14,879 nucleotides of DNA, taken from a bacterium. Lineage in GTDB: Bacteria; Latescibacterota; UBA2968; UBA8231. Position 1 is the first letter of the stretch; every line of letters starts with the position of its first letter. The stretch spans positions 1 to 14,879 of the forward strand of contig JAQCJA010000058.1 in the NCBI GenBank assembly GCA_027593305.1. Reading direction: 5' to 3'. Below are positions 7,673 through 14,201 of the stretch, in pieces. Position numbers and translations under genes: made by a program. The notes under the pieces are model-generated. The model was not told the DNA's origin. It saw nothing but the letters and a program-made list of their open reading frames with translations, and ran no database searches.

Positions 7673-8727
7673 ACCTGCTCTTCCACTGATACGGTTGGTT
7701 GCACACCAATGGCCCGCTCATCGAGCCCACGTTCAATCTGGATGTGACGCGCCTGGTGTCGGCGCAGGGCAATGGTGGCCCCCCGGATCTGGTAGGCCTT
7801 GGGGTCGCCGGTGGGACTGCGCATCTCCATGGAAACCGCCGTGCCGGGGACCAACCCGATGTCCATCAGCCGCCGTCGCTCCAGACCACGACAGGCCGGC
7901 GAGATACGCACGACCTGGGCGCTCTCGTCGAGTTCCAGGTCATCGAGACTGTCGTAGGGCCCGGGCATCTCCTCATCGACGGGATAGACGAACAGGTTGC
8001 CGGCCATGACCGGAGGCAGGCTGTGGTGTCGGCCATCGGCAACGAGCCGCACCTCTTCCTCGTTCAGCCGCGTCAGTTGTACGAGCACACCTGGATGGAG
8101 ACCGGCGTCAATCAGGCGCTGATAGACTTCGACCGGCTCGTCCTCCACGTGCTCGATACGGCCCAGTTCCCATTCATTCAGCGCCGTCAGCGGCAGACTG
8201 CTTTGTGGTGGCACTTCACCATTTGCCGTCGGGATCGGATCCCCATGCGGGTCGTAGGCGGGGTGTCCCATTTCCTCTGAAAGCGTCTCCGTCTCCTGCG
8301 CCGACAGGTGGTGCTCCTGGCGTTCCGCCTCCTCGTGCCAGCGGACCCGACTGACTCCGGTCCGCTCTGCCAGATGCCGCTCCCACAGACGATGGATACG
8401 TATGATCCGCAGCGCCTCTTCCCGCCCGGCTGCAGTAAGCGCCACGCCTTCTTCCACAGTCGAGGAAGCCATGCGCATGGCCTCAAGTTGGATCAGTACT
8501 TCCGCCGCCCTGCTGCGCGGCACCTCCAGAACTCCGGCAAGGCTCTCCACACTCGCGGTCCGTCTCCGGTATTCACAGTCGTACAGGTGTTTGAGTCCGT
8601 CCTCGAGCAGGACTCGCCCACTCAACCGAACCAGCCGCCGCCAGCGCCACAGATAACCGCTGCGGGGCCACAGAAGCAGTGCCAGGACGAGGAGGGGGAC
8701 GAGATACGAAATGAAGAAAGACACCAT
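7669..8727 (-). CDS. Membrane-anchored DtxR-like protein fused to C-terminal FeoA domain
   Basis: With ATG 8727 this is 352 residues. A single hydrophobic segment (3-20) is followed by W/R-rich residues, placing the rest in the cytoplasm. Residues 40-105 are a DtxR-type winged helix (ESLAGVLEVPRSRAAEVLIQLE), and 106-155 are a DtxR dimerisation helix pair with candidate metal ligands (His112, Glu138-His139 in QEHHLS). Residues 155-170 carry the Gly/Pro loop YDPHGDPIP. There are then two SH3-like FeoA-type units, near 177-250 and 260-332. The second is a canonical FeoA (RRRLMDIGLVPGT, GDPKAYQIRG, IALRRHQA). An upstream TTG at 8775 is in frame, but it lies only about two bases after the expected transcript start and has no ribosome binding site, so I prefer ATG 8727. 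It is the first gene of the feo operon. It may act as a membrane-bound iron sensor, as the FeoA partner of FeoB, or both; DNA binding by a tethered protein is not certain. Confidence 0.88.
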   Translation of the reverse strand: MVSFFISYLVPLLVLALLLWPRSGYLWRWRRLVRLSGRVLLEDGLKHLYDCEYRRRTASVESLAGVLEVPRSRAAEVLIQLEAMRMASSTVEEGVALTAAGREEALRIIRIHRLWERHLAERTGVSRVRWHEEAERQEHHLSAQETETLSEEMGHPAYDPHGDPIPTANGEVPPQSSLPLTALNEWELGRIEHVEDEPVEVYQRLIDAGLHPGVLVQLTRLNEEEVRLVADGRHHSLPPVMAGNLFVYPVDEEMPGPYDSLDDLELDESAQVVRISPACRGLERRRLMDIGLVPGTAVSMEMRSPTGDPKAYQIRGATIALRRHQARHIQIERGLDERAIGVQPTVSVEEQV

Positions 8728-8783
8728 AGCGTGACGCCCGTTGATTGGTCCTGCACAGCGGAATTTCAGTTTCAACGGGAGTG

Positions 8784-8812
8784 AATTTAGCCTGTGCTAA
8801 ACATTTAGTCAA
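8784..8812 (-). promoter_or_regulatory. Sigma-70 promoter of the feo operon
   Basis: On the minus strand a -35 box TTGACT (8807-8812) and a -10 box TAAATT (8784-8789) are separated by exactly 17 bases. They match the consensus at 5/6 and 4/6. Transcription would begin near 8777, giving a leader of about 50 bases before ATG 8727. Both boxes lie inside operator-like palindromes, so repression by a DtxR-family protein is expected. Confidence 0.65.
8786..8801. promoter_or_regulatory. Operator-like palindrome 1 (TTTAGC-N4-GCTAAA)
   Basis: The site reads TTTAGCCTGTGCTAAA, a perfect inverted repeat with 6-base arms and a 4-base spacer. It resembles DtxR/IdeR/MntR boxes, which use TTAG...CTAA half-sites. 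It overlaps the -10 box of the feo promoter. Confidence 0.65.
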
Positions 8813-8823
8813 CCATTTGCTAA
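8805..8823. promoter_or_regulatory. Operator-like palindrome 2 (19-base TTAG...CTAA site)
   Basis: The site reads TTAGTCAACCATTTGCTAA. Its arms match at 6 of 8 positions around a 3-base centre, and 19 bases is the usual DtxR-box length. It overlaps the -35 box of the feo promoter. Its centre is about 20.5 bases from the centre of palindrome 1, close to two helical turns, and the inner arms of the two sites form another palindrome, CTAAACATTTAG (8797-8808). Confidence 0.6.
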
Positions 8824-8873
8824 TTCTCCATCGGCCGCCGTAGTTTGAACCGCACACCATTACGCAGACGTCT

Positions 8874-8879
8874 GGGAGG
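8874..8879 (+). promoter_or_regulatory. Ribosome binding site of the DtxR-family regulator
   Basis: GGGAGG lies six bases upstream of ATG 8886. It fixes the start of the divergent regulator gene. Confidence 0.75.
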
Positions 8880-8885
8880 CGTTAC

Positions 8886-9554
8886 ATGCTCAGCGAGGCA
8901 GTTCAGGACTACCTGAAAGCGATCTACAAGCTCAGTCGGGCCCCGGAAACAGGGCAGATGGTGTCGACAACTCTGATCGCCGAGCGCATGGGGGTATCGC
9001 CAGCATCTGCGACGAACATGATCAAGCGCCTCGCCGAGATGAACATCCTTCAGCATCGCCCGTATCAGGGCGTGGAACTGACCCCGTCAGGGGTCCGCAT
9101 GGCCCTGGAAATCGTGCGCCATCACCGGTTGCTGGAACTCTATCTGCGGCAGGCGTTGGGATATGATTGGGACGCTGTAGATGCTGAGGCGGATCGTCTG
9201 GAACACGCCATCTCAGAAGATTTCGAGGATCGGATCGATGAGGCCCTGGGATTTCCCACCGTCGGGGCCCATGGGGAACCGATTCCAACGAAGGAGGGCA
9301 ACATCGCCGAGACGGACTATGCCCGCCTCTCAGAACTCACTACGGGGCAGCGGGCGTGTATCCGTCAGGTCAGTGATCGTGACCCGGCGTTGCTGCGCTA
9401 TCTGGACCAGCATGGTCTTGTTCTGGGAACCGAGATCCGTATTGCCGAGAAGGCGCCTTTCAGCGGCCCTATGCGACTGGACGTCGGCGCCAGTGGCGAG
9501 CAGCACATCGGTCTCGAGGTAGCCGAGGCAATCTACGTCGATGTGCTGGATTGA
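8886..9554 (+). CDS. DtxR/MntR-family metal-dependent transcriptional regulator with C-terminal FeoA/SH3-like domain
   Basis: This 222-residue protein has the full three-domain DtxR layout. The winged helix is near 1-66 (recognition helix around VSPASATNMIKRLAEM), the metal-binding dimerisation domain near 67-142 (RHHRLLELYL, DRLEHAIS, GFPTVGAHGEPIP), and the SH3/FeoA-like domain near 147-222. From remembered alignments, the position of DtxR Met10 is Asp8 here, DtxR Cys102 corresponds to Asp103, and Glu106-His107 and His80 are kept. Asp at the first position is the MntR state, so manganese or mixed Fe/Mn sensing is possible despite the iron-transport neighbours. It is transcribed divergently from the feo operon and is the obvious candidate to bind the two palindromes at 8786-8823. 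It may also control its own gene, although I see no good promoter boxes for the plus direction. Confidence 0.93.
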   Translation: MLSEAVQDYLKAIYKLSRAPETGQMVSTTLIAERMGVSPASATNMIKRLAEMNILQHRPYQGVELTPSGVRMALEIVRHHRLLELYLRQALGYDWDAVDAEADRLEHAISEDFEDRIDEALGFPTVGAHGEPIPTKEGNIAETDYARLSELTTGQRACIRQVSDRDPALLRYLDQHGLVLGTEIRIAEKAPFSGPMRLDVGASGEQHIGLEVAEAIYVDVLD

Positions 9555-9584
9555 TGGTCATTTGCGTGGTCGTTACCGGCGAAT

Positions 9585-10247
9585 TCAGGCGTGTGGTGTG
9601 TGACCGTTTGATTTGACCCGAGTCTTGCGTTGCGTGCGAGCCTCGAGGATCGGCAGTAGATCCTCCAGGTACTCAGCCAGGTTCTGCAGCCTGGCATTCT
9701 CACTGCACATGAGCAGCAGCTGCTGCCGACGCTCGCTTTCCAGCCCGAGGCGTTGGGCGATGGCCCAGGCGTCACCCTCCTGCAGTTGCTTTGCGGCATC
9801 GGCCCCATCCCGGCCATCAATGATCTGCGTCCCGGCTTCCCGGGTTGCCAGATCCACGAGCGTGCCGAACCGCGACCTGACCAGCTTTTGCAGGGCCGGA
9901 TCCGCCTCGTCCTCGTCGTCATCAGAGAAATATTCTACCTCGCCAAGCAGATAGGGCCCAGCCTCGATCAGCTGCGTGGTGCGGTAGCGCGAGCCCGCCC
10001 GGCAGACGATATCGAAGGAACCGTCAGCGCCGGCATCTTCGCGGCGCACGACGACGAGAGTACAACCAACGCCGGCGATATCCCCATCGTTGTCGTAGCT
10101 GATGCCGAAAGGCGTGTTGCGCCCACCGGCATCGGTGCAGTCATCGATCATCTTCTTGTAGCGCTCTTCGAAGATGTGCAACGGCACGAGATGGCCAGGA
10201 AAAACAACGATCGACAACGGGAAGATGGGGATGGTCTGTGTCAGCAT
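9585..10247 (-). CDS. Stand-alone LON substrate-binding-domain protein
   Basis: This 220-residue protein begins with the LON N-terminal domain signature (IPIFPLSIVVFPGHLVPLHI, then FEERYKKMI, residues 6-33) and continues with GCTLVVVRR and FDIVCRAGSRYR, as in that domain. The remainder is helical (about 120-210), with an acidic patch DDDEDEADP near 109-117. There is no AAA+ ATPase and no Ser-Lys protease domain, so it is not a protease. Stand-alone proteins of about 200 residues of this kind (YcaO-unrelated, 'peptidase S16 LON domain') are common. They are thought to recognise protein substrates, but their physiological role is not established. It converges on the DtxR-family gene (30-base gap) and is divergent from the HNH gene, with about 41 bases between starts. 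Confidence 0.9.
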   Translation of the reverse strand: MLTQTIPIFPLSIVVFPGHLVPLHIFEERYKKMIDDCTDAGGRNTPFGISYDNDGDIAGVGCTLVVVRREDAGADGSFDIVCRAGSRYRTTQLIEAGPYLLGEVEYFSDDDEDEADPALQKLVRSRFGTLVDLATREAGTQIIDGRDGADAAKQLQEGDAWAIAQRLGLESERRQQLLLMCSENARLQNLAEYLEDLLPILEARTQRKTRVKSNGHTPHA

Positions 10248-10288
10248 TGCCTGCCATCGGGAGATCGGGTACGTTTCTTGTGGGAGCC

Positions 10289-10585
10289 ATGGAAGACTAC
10301 TTCACATCTGCATCAGATGAGCATATTGCCCGCCAGAAGGACAAAGCGCGGGATCTGCGCGGCAGCCAGTGGTGGAAAAACCGTCGCGGCCAAGGCCGCT
10401 GCCACTACTGCGGTGCGTCTGTGCCCCCGCGCATGCTGACCATGGACCACGTCGTACCCCTGGCGCGTGGGGGATATACCGAGAAGGGCAACGTTGTTCC
10501 CTGCTGCAAGGACTGCAACTCCGCCAAACGCAACCTGTTGCCCATCGAGTGGGAAGAGCAGCTGGCCCGTCTGCGGGCCAGTTAG
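10289..10585 (+). CDS. Small HNH endonuclease-family protein
   Basis: From ATG 10289 this is 98 residues. The zinc-knuckle pairs are C-H-Y-C (Cys38, Cys41) and C-C-K-D-C (Cys73, Cys76). The catalytic core reads M-D-H-V-V-P-L-A-R-G-G (His54) and G-N-V-V-P (Asn68), with N-S-A-K following, which is the HNH beta-beta-alpha fold. RGSQWWKNR near 24-32 is a conserved N-terminal element of this short family. The frame stays open to a GTG at 10238, but that start would overlap the start of the divergent LON gene. ATG 10289 has GGGAG close upstream. The role is unknown; proteins of this size are usually single-domain chromosomal nucleases and are not tied to a defence system. Its TAG stop directly abuts the stop of the convergent small membrane gene. 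Confidence 0.88.
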   Translation: MEDYFTSASDEHIARQKDKARDLRGSQWWKNRRGQGRCHYCGASVPPRMLTMDHVVPLARGGYTEKGNVVPCCKDCNSAKRNLLPIEWEEQLARLRAS

Positions 10586-10843
10586 TCACCGCGGCGGCAC
10601 AGGCAGCGATTGTTGCTGATCGGCGGCCGCCGCCTTTACCTCTTGCCGCACCGCCGAACGTACGGCCGAATTGATCCGTTGCTCCGCGTAACTACGCACG
10701 GCTGCCGGTGCTTCAAACACGAAGTGTGCGAGCACCGCCAGCACACCGCAGGCAAGAGTCACCAGCAGATAGAGTCGCAGGTTGGATTTGCGTGACTGTC
10801 GGTGTCCGTCATGATGTCTGTGATGATGTCTGCGCCGCTGCAT
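10586..10843 (-). CDS. Small single-pass membrane protein with His-rich N-terminus
   Basis: This 85-residue protein is not one I recognise. Residues 1-22 are very basic and His-rich (H-H-H-R-H-H-D-G-H; six His in the first 14 residues). Residues about 24-44 form one hydrophobic helix (LYLLVTLACGVLAVLAHFVF), and 45-85 are an amphipathic, Ala/Arg/Gln-rich helical tail ending in a Pro-rich stretch. Positive charge before the helix predicts a cytoplasmic N-terminus. AAAAGG five bases before ATG 10843 supports the start. It begins 11 bases after the second DapA-family stop, so it is most likely the last gene of the microcompartment operon. The His cluster could bind a transition metal; that is inference. 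A chance ORF cannot be fully excluded, but the position, ribosome binding site and membrane helix argue for a gene. Confidence 0.65.
   Translation of the reverse strand: MQRRRHHHRHHDGHRQSRKSNLRLYLLVTLACGVLAVLAHFVFEAPAAVRSYAEQRINSAVRSAVRQEVKAAAADQQQSLPVPPR
10808..10831. repeat. 12-base tandem duplication encoding the His cluster
   Basis: Two adjacent 12-base units (gtcatgatgtct and gtgatgatgtct on the plus strand) differ at one base. Read on the minus strand they encode R-H-H-H and R-H-H-D in the small membrane protein, so the His-rich segment appears to have grown by local duplication. Confidence 0.7.
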
Positions 10844-10854
10844 GCGAGCCTTTT

Positions 10855-11796
10855 CTAGTGGTACGCCAGCAGGGGCTGAATCGCTGCCTTCACCTCTGCT
10901 GCAACATTCGCCGGGACCCGGGGATTGAAGGGACCGCCCTCGCCACCGGCAATGTCGTCAAAGCCGCTCAGATGCATCGCTTCCACAACGGCGGAGTAAT
11001 TGTAGGCCCGATTGTTGCGGAAGCGGATTTCCTCCAGCGGCGTGACCAGTTCTTCGATGACCCGCGCCGCGGTCCAGTCCCGCCGGCGGTGTGCGTTATT
11101 GATCTCATCTGAGGCGCGGGCGAAGACCACGTTGATTCCCGACGTGTGTCCTCTGGTTCCCGCTTCGGCGGGTCCCGTACAACGATCGCCAATCCCCCAG
11201 ACCACCGCGCCGGCGCCCTCGTGGACGCCACTGACAATCGCCGGGACGTCCTCTGGTGAAGTGCCAATCTTGACGCCGATGAAGTGGGCTGAGTCGTTGA
11301 GCAGGCGCACCGCGATCGGCGCCTGGTTCTGCTGCCGCAGGTAGTAGATAAAGCGCGCCCCGTGTTCCGTGCCAAGACGTTCCGCCAGGGCCTTGTAATC
11401 GTGATACATGCCCTCAGGGTCGGCCACACCGCTCAGCGGCATCAGCAGAAAAGCTTCGGGGGCTGCCGCCAGGCGGCATTGTGCCGCGATCAGGCGTTCG
11501 GCATCGGCAATCGGGTTGGGGGCAACGCTGGAGATGAAAATGCCACGACCAGCGATCTGCGCCGCCGTCGCCTCCATCAGTTCCAGTTGATCGTCGGTAC
11601 TGATGTGATGGACGAGACTCGTACCCGCGATCGAGATGACTCGCGCGCGTCCCCCGTCGAGATGATTGTTGTTCAGCAGGTAATCGATATTCTTGCTGTG
11701 GCCTGAGTAATCGATACCCCCTCCCTGGAAGGGCACGGCAGGAATGGATACAACCGTGTCGAGGGCCTCCATCAGGGCTTCATTGCTCAGTGACAT
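10855..11796 (-). CDS. Divergent DapA-family (DHDPS/N-acetylneuraminate lyase superfamily) enzyme
   Basis: This 313-residue protein is a (beta/alpha)8-barrel member of the DapA superfamily. The expected Schiff-base lysine is Lys176 in F-I-G-V-K-I-G-T-S-P-E-D. A tyrosine pair (Tyr151-Tyr152, in IYYLRQQN) stands where the Y-N-x-P motif usually is. The substrate loop is A-G-T-S-L-V (57-62) instead of the common G-T/S-T-G-E, so the Glu is lost and the usual family function is doubtful. Expected chemistry is Schiff-base aldol cleavage, dehydration or deamination of a 2-oxo acid. GGAG five bases before ATG 11796 supports the start. It lies 64 bases after the FAD oxidoreductase gene in the same operon as a microcompartment shell gene. 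It differs strongly from the other DapA-family protein here, so it is not a recent duplicate and probably does a different step. Confidence 0.85.
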   Translation of the reverse strand: MSLSNEALMEALDTVVSIPAVPFQGGGIDYSGHSKNIDYLLNNNHLDGGRARVISIAGTSLVHHISTDDQLELMEATAAQIAGRGIFISSVAPNPIADAERLIAAQCRLAAAPEAFLLMPLSGVADPEGMYHDYKALAERLGTEHGARFIYYLRQQNQAPIAVRLLNDSAHFIGVKIGTSPEDVPAIVSGVHEGAGAVVWGIGDRCTGPAEAGTRGHTSGINVVFARASDEINNAHRRRDWTAARVIEELVTPLEEIRFRNNRAYNYSAVVEAMHLSGFDDIAGGEGGPFNPRVPANVAAEVKAAIQPLLAYH

Positions 11797-11860
11797 GCGC
11801 TCTCCGCTTTTTGGTATCGAAAATGATTGTGCGAAGGGTAAGGGAAGCCGCTGGCGGCTG

Positions 11861-12946
11861 TCAACGTTCGACGGTAAAGGGAGACATATCCCGCCCCGGG
11901 CTGCCGTCGATGATCCAGCGAGCCACGACCTTGCCCGTCAGGGGGCCCATGAGCACGCCACTCTTGTAGTGACCTGTGGCCACAAAGAGCGGACCCGAGC
12001 CTTCCACGGCAGCAATAACGGGGCGCCCGCAGCGAGGTTTGGGCCGCAGGCCGGCGCGCATCTCGACCAGTGAGGGTGGCCGGATGAAGACCCGCTCGCC
12101 CCAGGCCATCAACTCGCTGGCAGCCGCCGCGGTTGTCGACAGGTCGAAACCGACCTCCTCGACTGTGGCTCCAATGAGCATCTGCATACCGTCGTTGACG
12201 GCCTGCCTGCGCCCCCAGCGGACGACGTGACGCGTTCGTACACCAATAAAGCGGCCGCTCTGCCCCCGTACCGGACGTAGCCGGACGCCCGGAGCCAACT
12301 CGCCCACCCATGGGCCGGTTGTGATCACGGCTGCGTCGTAGCGCTCGACTCGTTCTCCCGTCGAATCAGTCACTGTACAGTCGACACCCGCGCCGGCGCG
12401 TGTCAGCGACGTCACGACACTCGAGATACGCCGCTTCGTGCCAAGAGCGCTCGCCGCCGCTCCCAGGGCGGCAGCAAGCCGAACGGGATCAACACGAGCA
12501 TCCTGCGGGAACAGGACTGCGCCAATGGCTGCCGGTGACAGTTCCGGTTCACAGGCGCGCAACAGGGTCGGATCGAGCCAGTGTGCTTCGGCGCCGCGGT
12601 CCCGGTTGAACGTGATCAGTTGGCGCAGGCGGCAGGCATCATCGTCGTCAAAGGCCAGGTCGAGGCTCCCCAGTGCTTGCCAGCCCACATCGATCCCCGT
12701 CTCACTGCGTAAGCGGGCCGCGAGCGACTCGTGCAAGGCATGGGCATCCCGGTAGAAGCAGGAGAGTGCATCGTTGCCGCCGTAGGCGTGAGCCAGCACC
12801 CCGAGGGCAGCACGCGACGTCGGCGAGGGATCCGCGTCACGATCAACGAGGGTTACAGTGGCTCCCTCATGCGCCAGGTAATAGGCAGTGGAGCAGCCGA
12901 TAATCCCGGCGCCGATGACGATAACACGCGGCGCCTGCGAGGCCAT
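11861..12946 (-). CDS. FAD-dependent oxidoreductase, DAO family (glycine oxidase/D-amino-acid dehydrogenase-like)
   Basis: This 361-residue protein starts with a Rossmann ADP-binding fold: VIVIGAGIIGCSTAYYLA (8-25) and an acidic residue ending strand 2 (T-L-V-D, Asp35). The middle has L-F-P-Q-D-A-R-V-D-P-V-R-L and A-A-V-I-T-T-G-P-W-V-G, typical of ThiO/DadA-like DAO proteins. The C-terminal flavin region has A-G-L-R-P-K-P and A-T-G-H-Y-K-S-G-V-L-M-G-P. This class oxidises a secondary or primary amine next to a carboxylate (glycine, sarcosine, D-amino acids, D-hydroxyproline) to an imine. There is no signal peptide. It lies 15 bases after the first DapA-family gene. Lack of thiamin genes nearby argues against a plain thiO role. 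The pairing with two DapA-family enzymes is compatible with an imino-acid or hydroxyproline-type route, but the substrate cannot be read from sequence. Confidence 0.9.
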   Translation of the reverse strand: MASQAPRVIVIGAGIIGCSTAYYLAHEGATVTLVDRDADPSPTSRAALGVLAHAYGGNDALSCFYRDAHALHESLAARLRSETGIDVGWQALGSLDLAFDDDDACRLRQLITFNRDRGAEAHWLDPTLLRACEPELSPAAIGAVLFPQDARVDPVRLAAALGAAASALGTKRRISSVVTSLTRAGAGVDCTVTDSTGERVERYDAAVITTGPWVGELAPGVRLRPVRGQSGRFIGVRTRHVVRWGRRQAVNDGMQMLIGATVEEVGFDLSTTAAAASELMAWGERVFIRPPSLVEMRAGLRPKPRCGRPVIAAVEGSGPLFVATGHYKSGVLMGPLTGKVVARWIIDGSPGRDMSPFTVER

Positions 12947-12961
12947 GACGATCGAGCTTCG

Positions 12962-14170
12962 TTAGCGTCGAACCAATGGCGGCAGATGTGTTACCGGGCA
13001 ACCAGTGGCACCGCGCACGGTGTAGCCCAGATCGCTGAGAATGCAACCGATCTCCGCCTCGAGACGACGGAGATACTCCCCTTCTTCGGTGCTGAGCATG
13101 GTCCGTGGGGGGCCCACATCGAAGCCCCGCACAGCAACCCCGGTCTTGAAGCCCTCGGGGAAGTTGACGCCAAGCAGCATGTGGTTGATCAGAGGCAGAA
13201 TGCGGTACTGCAACTCACGCGCCCGATCGAGGTCTTCCGCCTGGGAGCACTCGTAGAGTTCGACGATGATCTCGGGAATGATCCCGGATGTGGCGATGGT
13301 GCCACCATTGGCACCCATGATGATCGACGGCAGCAGGATCTCTTCGCAGCCGTTGAGCACGACGTAATCAGGCCGCTGCCGGCGCAGACGCTGCATCGTA
13401 TTGGTGATGCGCGGCAGATCACGGCTGGAGTCCTTCGTACCGAAGATCCGGTCGAAGGCCAGCAGGTCTTCCATGATATTGAGGCTGAGTTCCTGGGTGA
13501 ACTGCGGGATATTGTAGAGCAGGATGTCCAGCGGCGAGTTCCGTGCGATCTCGGCGAAGTACTCGAAGAGGCTCGCCTCGGAGATCTTGTAGTAGAACGG
13601 CGGCACCAGAGAGATGGCGTCGGCACCGATCCCGGCGTAGAACTCGGCCATCGCCAGGACGTCGCGCACGTTGGCCTCGCTCGCGCCGGCAAGGATGGGC
13701 ACCCGATGGTTGTTGACATCGGTGATCAGGCGCACGACATCCCGTCGTTCGTCAGCGGAGAGACGGACGAACTCCCCCGTCGAGCCATTGGGATACAGAC
13801 CATGTATGCCGGCATCGATCAACCAGGAGATATAACGCTCCATCTCCTTGTAGTTGATACCACCCGAGGCATTGTAGATGACGATGTTCGGCGTGAAAAT
13901 GCCGCTGAAACGGCGACTGCGCTCGGTACTGCCCGGCGCCGTCGGCACCCCAGGGATGGCCCTTCTTACGGGAGTTGTCGCAGTGGCAGCGCCACCCTTT
14001 GCAGCACCACGACTGCCCCCGGCGACAACCTCGACGCCGCGAGCCCGCAGAAAATCGTGGGCTGATGGTGTGATCTTGGCCCGCGGGCAGATGTCGACCT
14101 GTCGGTCGCCGTCGCCGAGACGGCTGGCCAGCAGTTGTGCTGTCACTACGGGATCGTCAATTCGGACCAT
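12962..14170 (-). CDS. DapA/NAL-family aldolase with EutT-like N-terminal extension (candidate microcompartment lumen enzyme)
   Basis: The enzyme core, residues about 88-402, is a canonical DapA-family class I lyase: F-S-G-I-F-T-P entry, pyruvate-binding GSTGE (129-133), V-P-P-F-Y-Y, Y-N-I-P (219-222) and Schiff-base Lys246 in G-T-K-D-S-S. These features fit a 2-keto-3-deoxy sugar acid or 4-hydroxy-2-oxoglutarate aldolase better than biosynthetic DHDPS, but specificity is inferred. In front sits an extra segment of about 55 residues containing K-I-T-P-S-A-H-D-F-L-R-A-R-G-V-E-V (32-48). It resembles the N-terminus of the microcompartment enzyme EutT (from memory, LTPSARELLESRHLRI), and is joined by an Ala/Gly/Thr-rich linker (49-85). 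Such an extension on a BMC-operon enzyme suggests targeting to the shell. ATG 14170 is used here; an in-frame GTG at 14176 is also possible, with GGTGA upstream of both. The gene follows the BMC shell gene by 31 bases. Confidence 0.9.
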   Translation of the reverse strand: MVRIDDPVVTAQLLASRLGDGDRQVDICPRAKITPSAHDFLRARGVEVVAGGSRGAAKGGAATATTPVRRAIPGVPTAPGSTERSRRFSGIFTPNIVIYNASGGINYKEMERYISWLIDAGIHGLYPNGSTGEFVRLSADERRDVVRLITDVNNHRVPILAGASEANVRDVLAMAEFYAGIGADAISLVPPFYYKISEASLFEYFAEIARNSPLDILLYNIPQFTQELSLNIMEDLLAFDRIFGTKDSSRDLPRITNTMQRLRRQRPDYVVLNGCEEILLPSIIMGANGGTIATSGIIPEIIVELYECSQAEDLDRARELQYRILPLINHMLLGVNFPEGFKTGVAVRGFDVGPPRTMLSTEEGEYLRRLEAEIGCILSDLGYTVRGATGCPVTHLPPLVRR

Positions 14171-14201
14171 GATCACTCAATCACCGGGAGAAGGCGCGTT
14201 C

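Noticed and set aside
10289..10585. HNH protein as part of a defence or mobile system
   Set aside because: Single small HNH domain with no methylase, integrase, toxin or phage gene nearby; this short family is usually chromosomal.
11846..11859. Hairpin AGCCGC-TG-GCGGCT just after the FAD oxidoreductase stop
   Set aside because: A 6-base perfect inverted repeat, but the 2-base loop is too tight and no T-run follows, so I do not call a terminator; it may slightly affect mRNA stability between the genes.
12731..14065. Long plus-strand open frame (444 codons) antisense to the FAD oxidoreductase and the first DapA-family gene
   Set aside because: It spans two unrelated genes that have intact catalytic motifs on the other strand; its own product has no recognisable fold.
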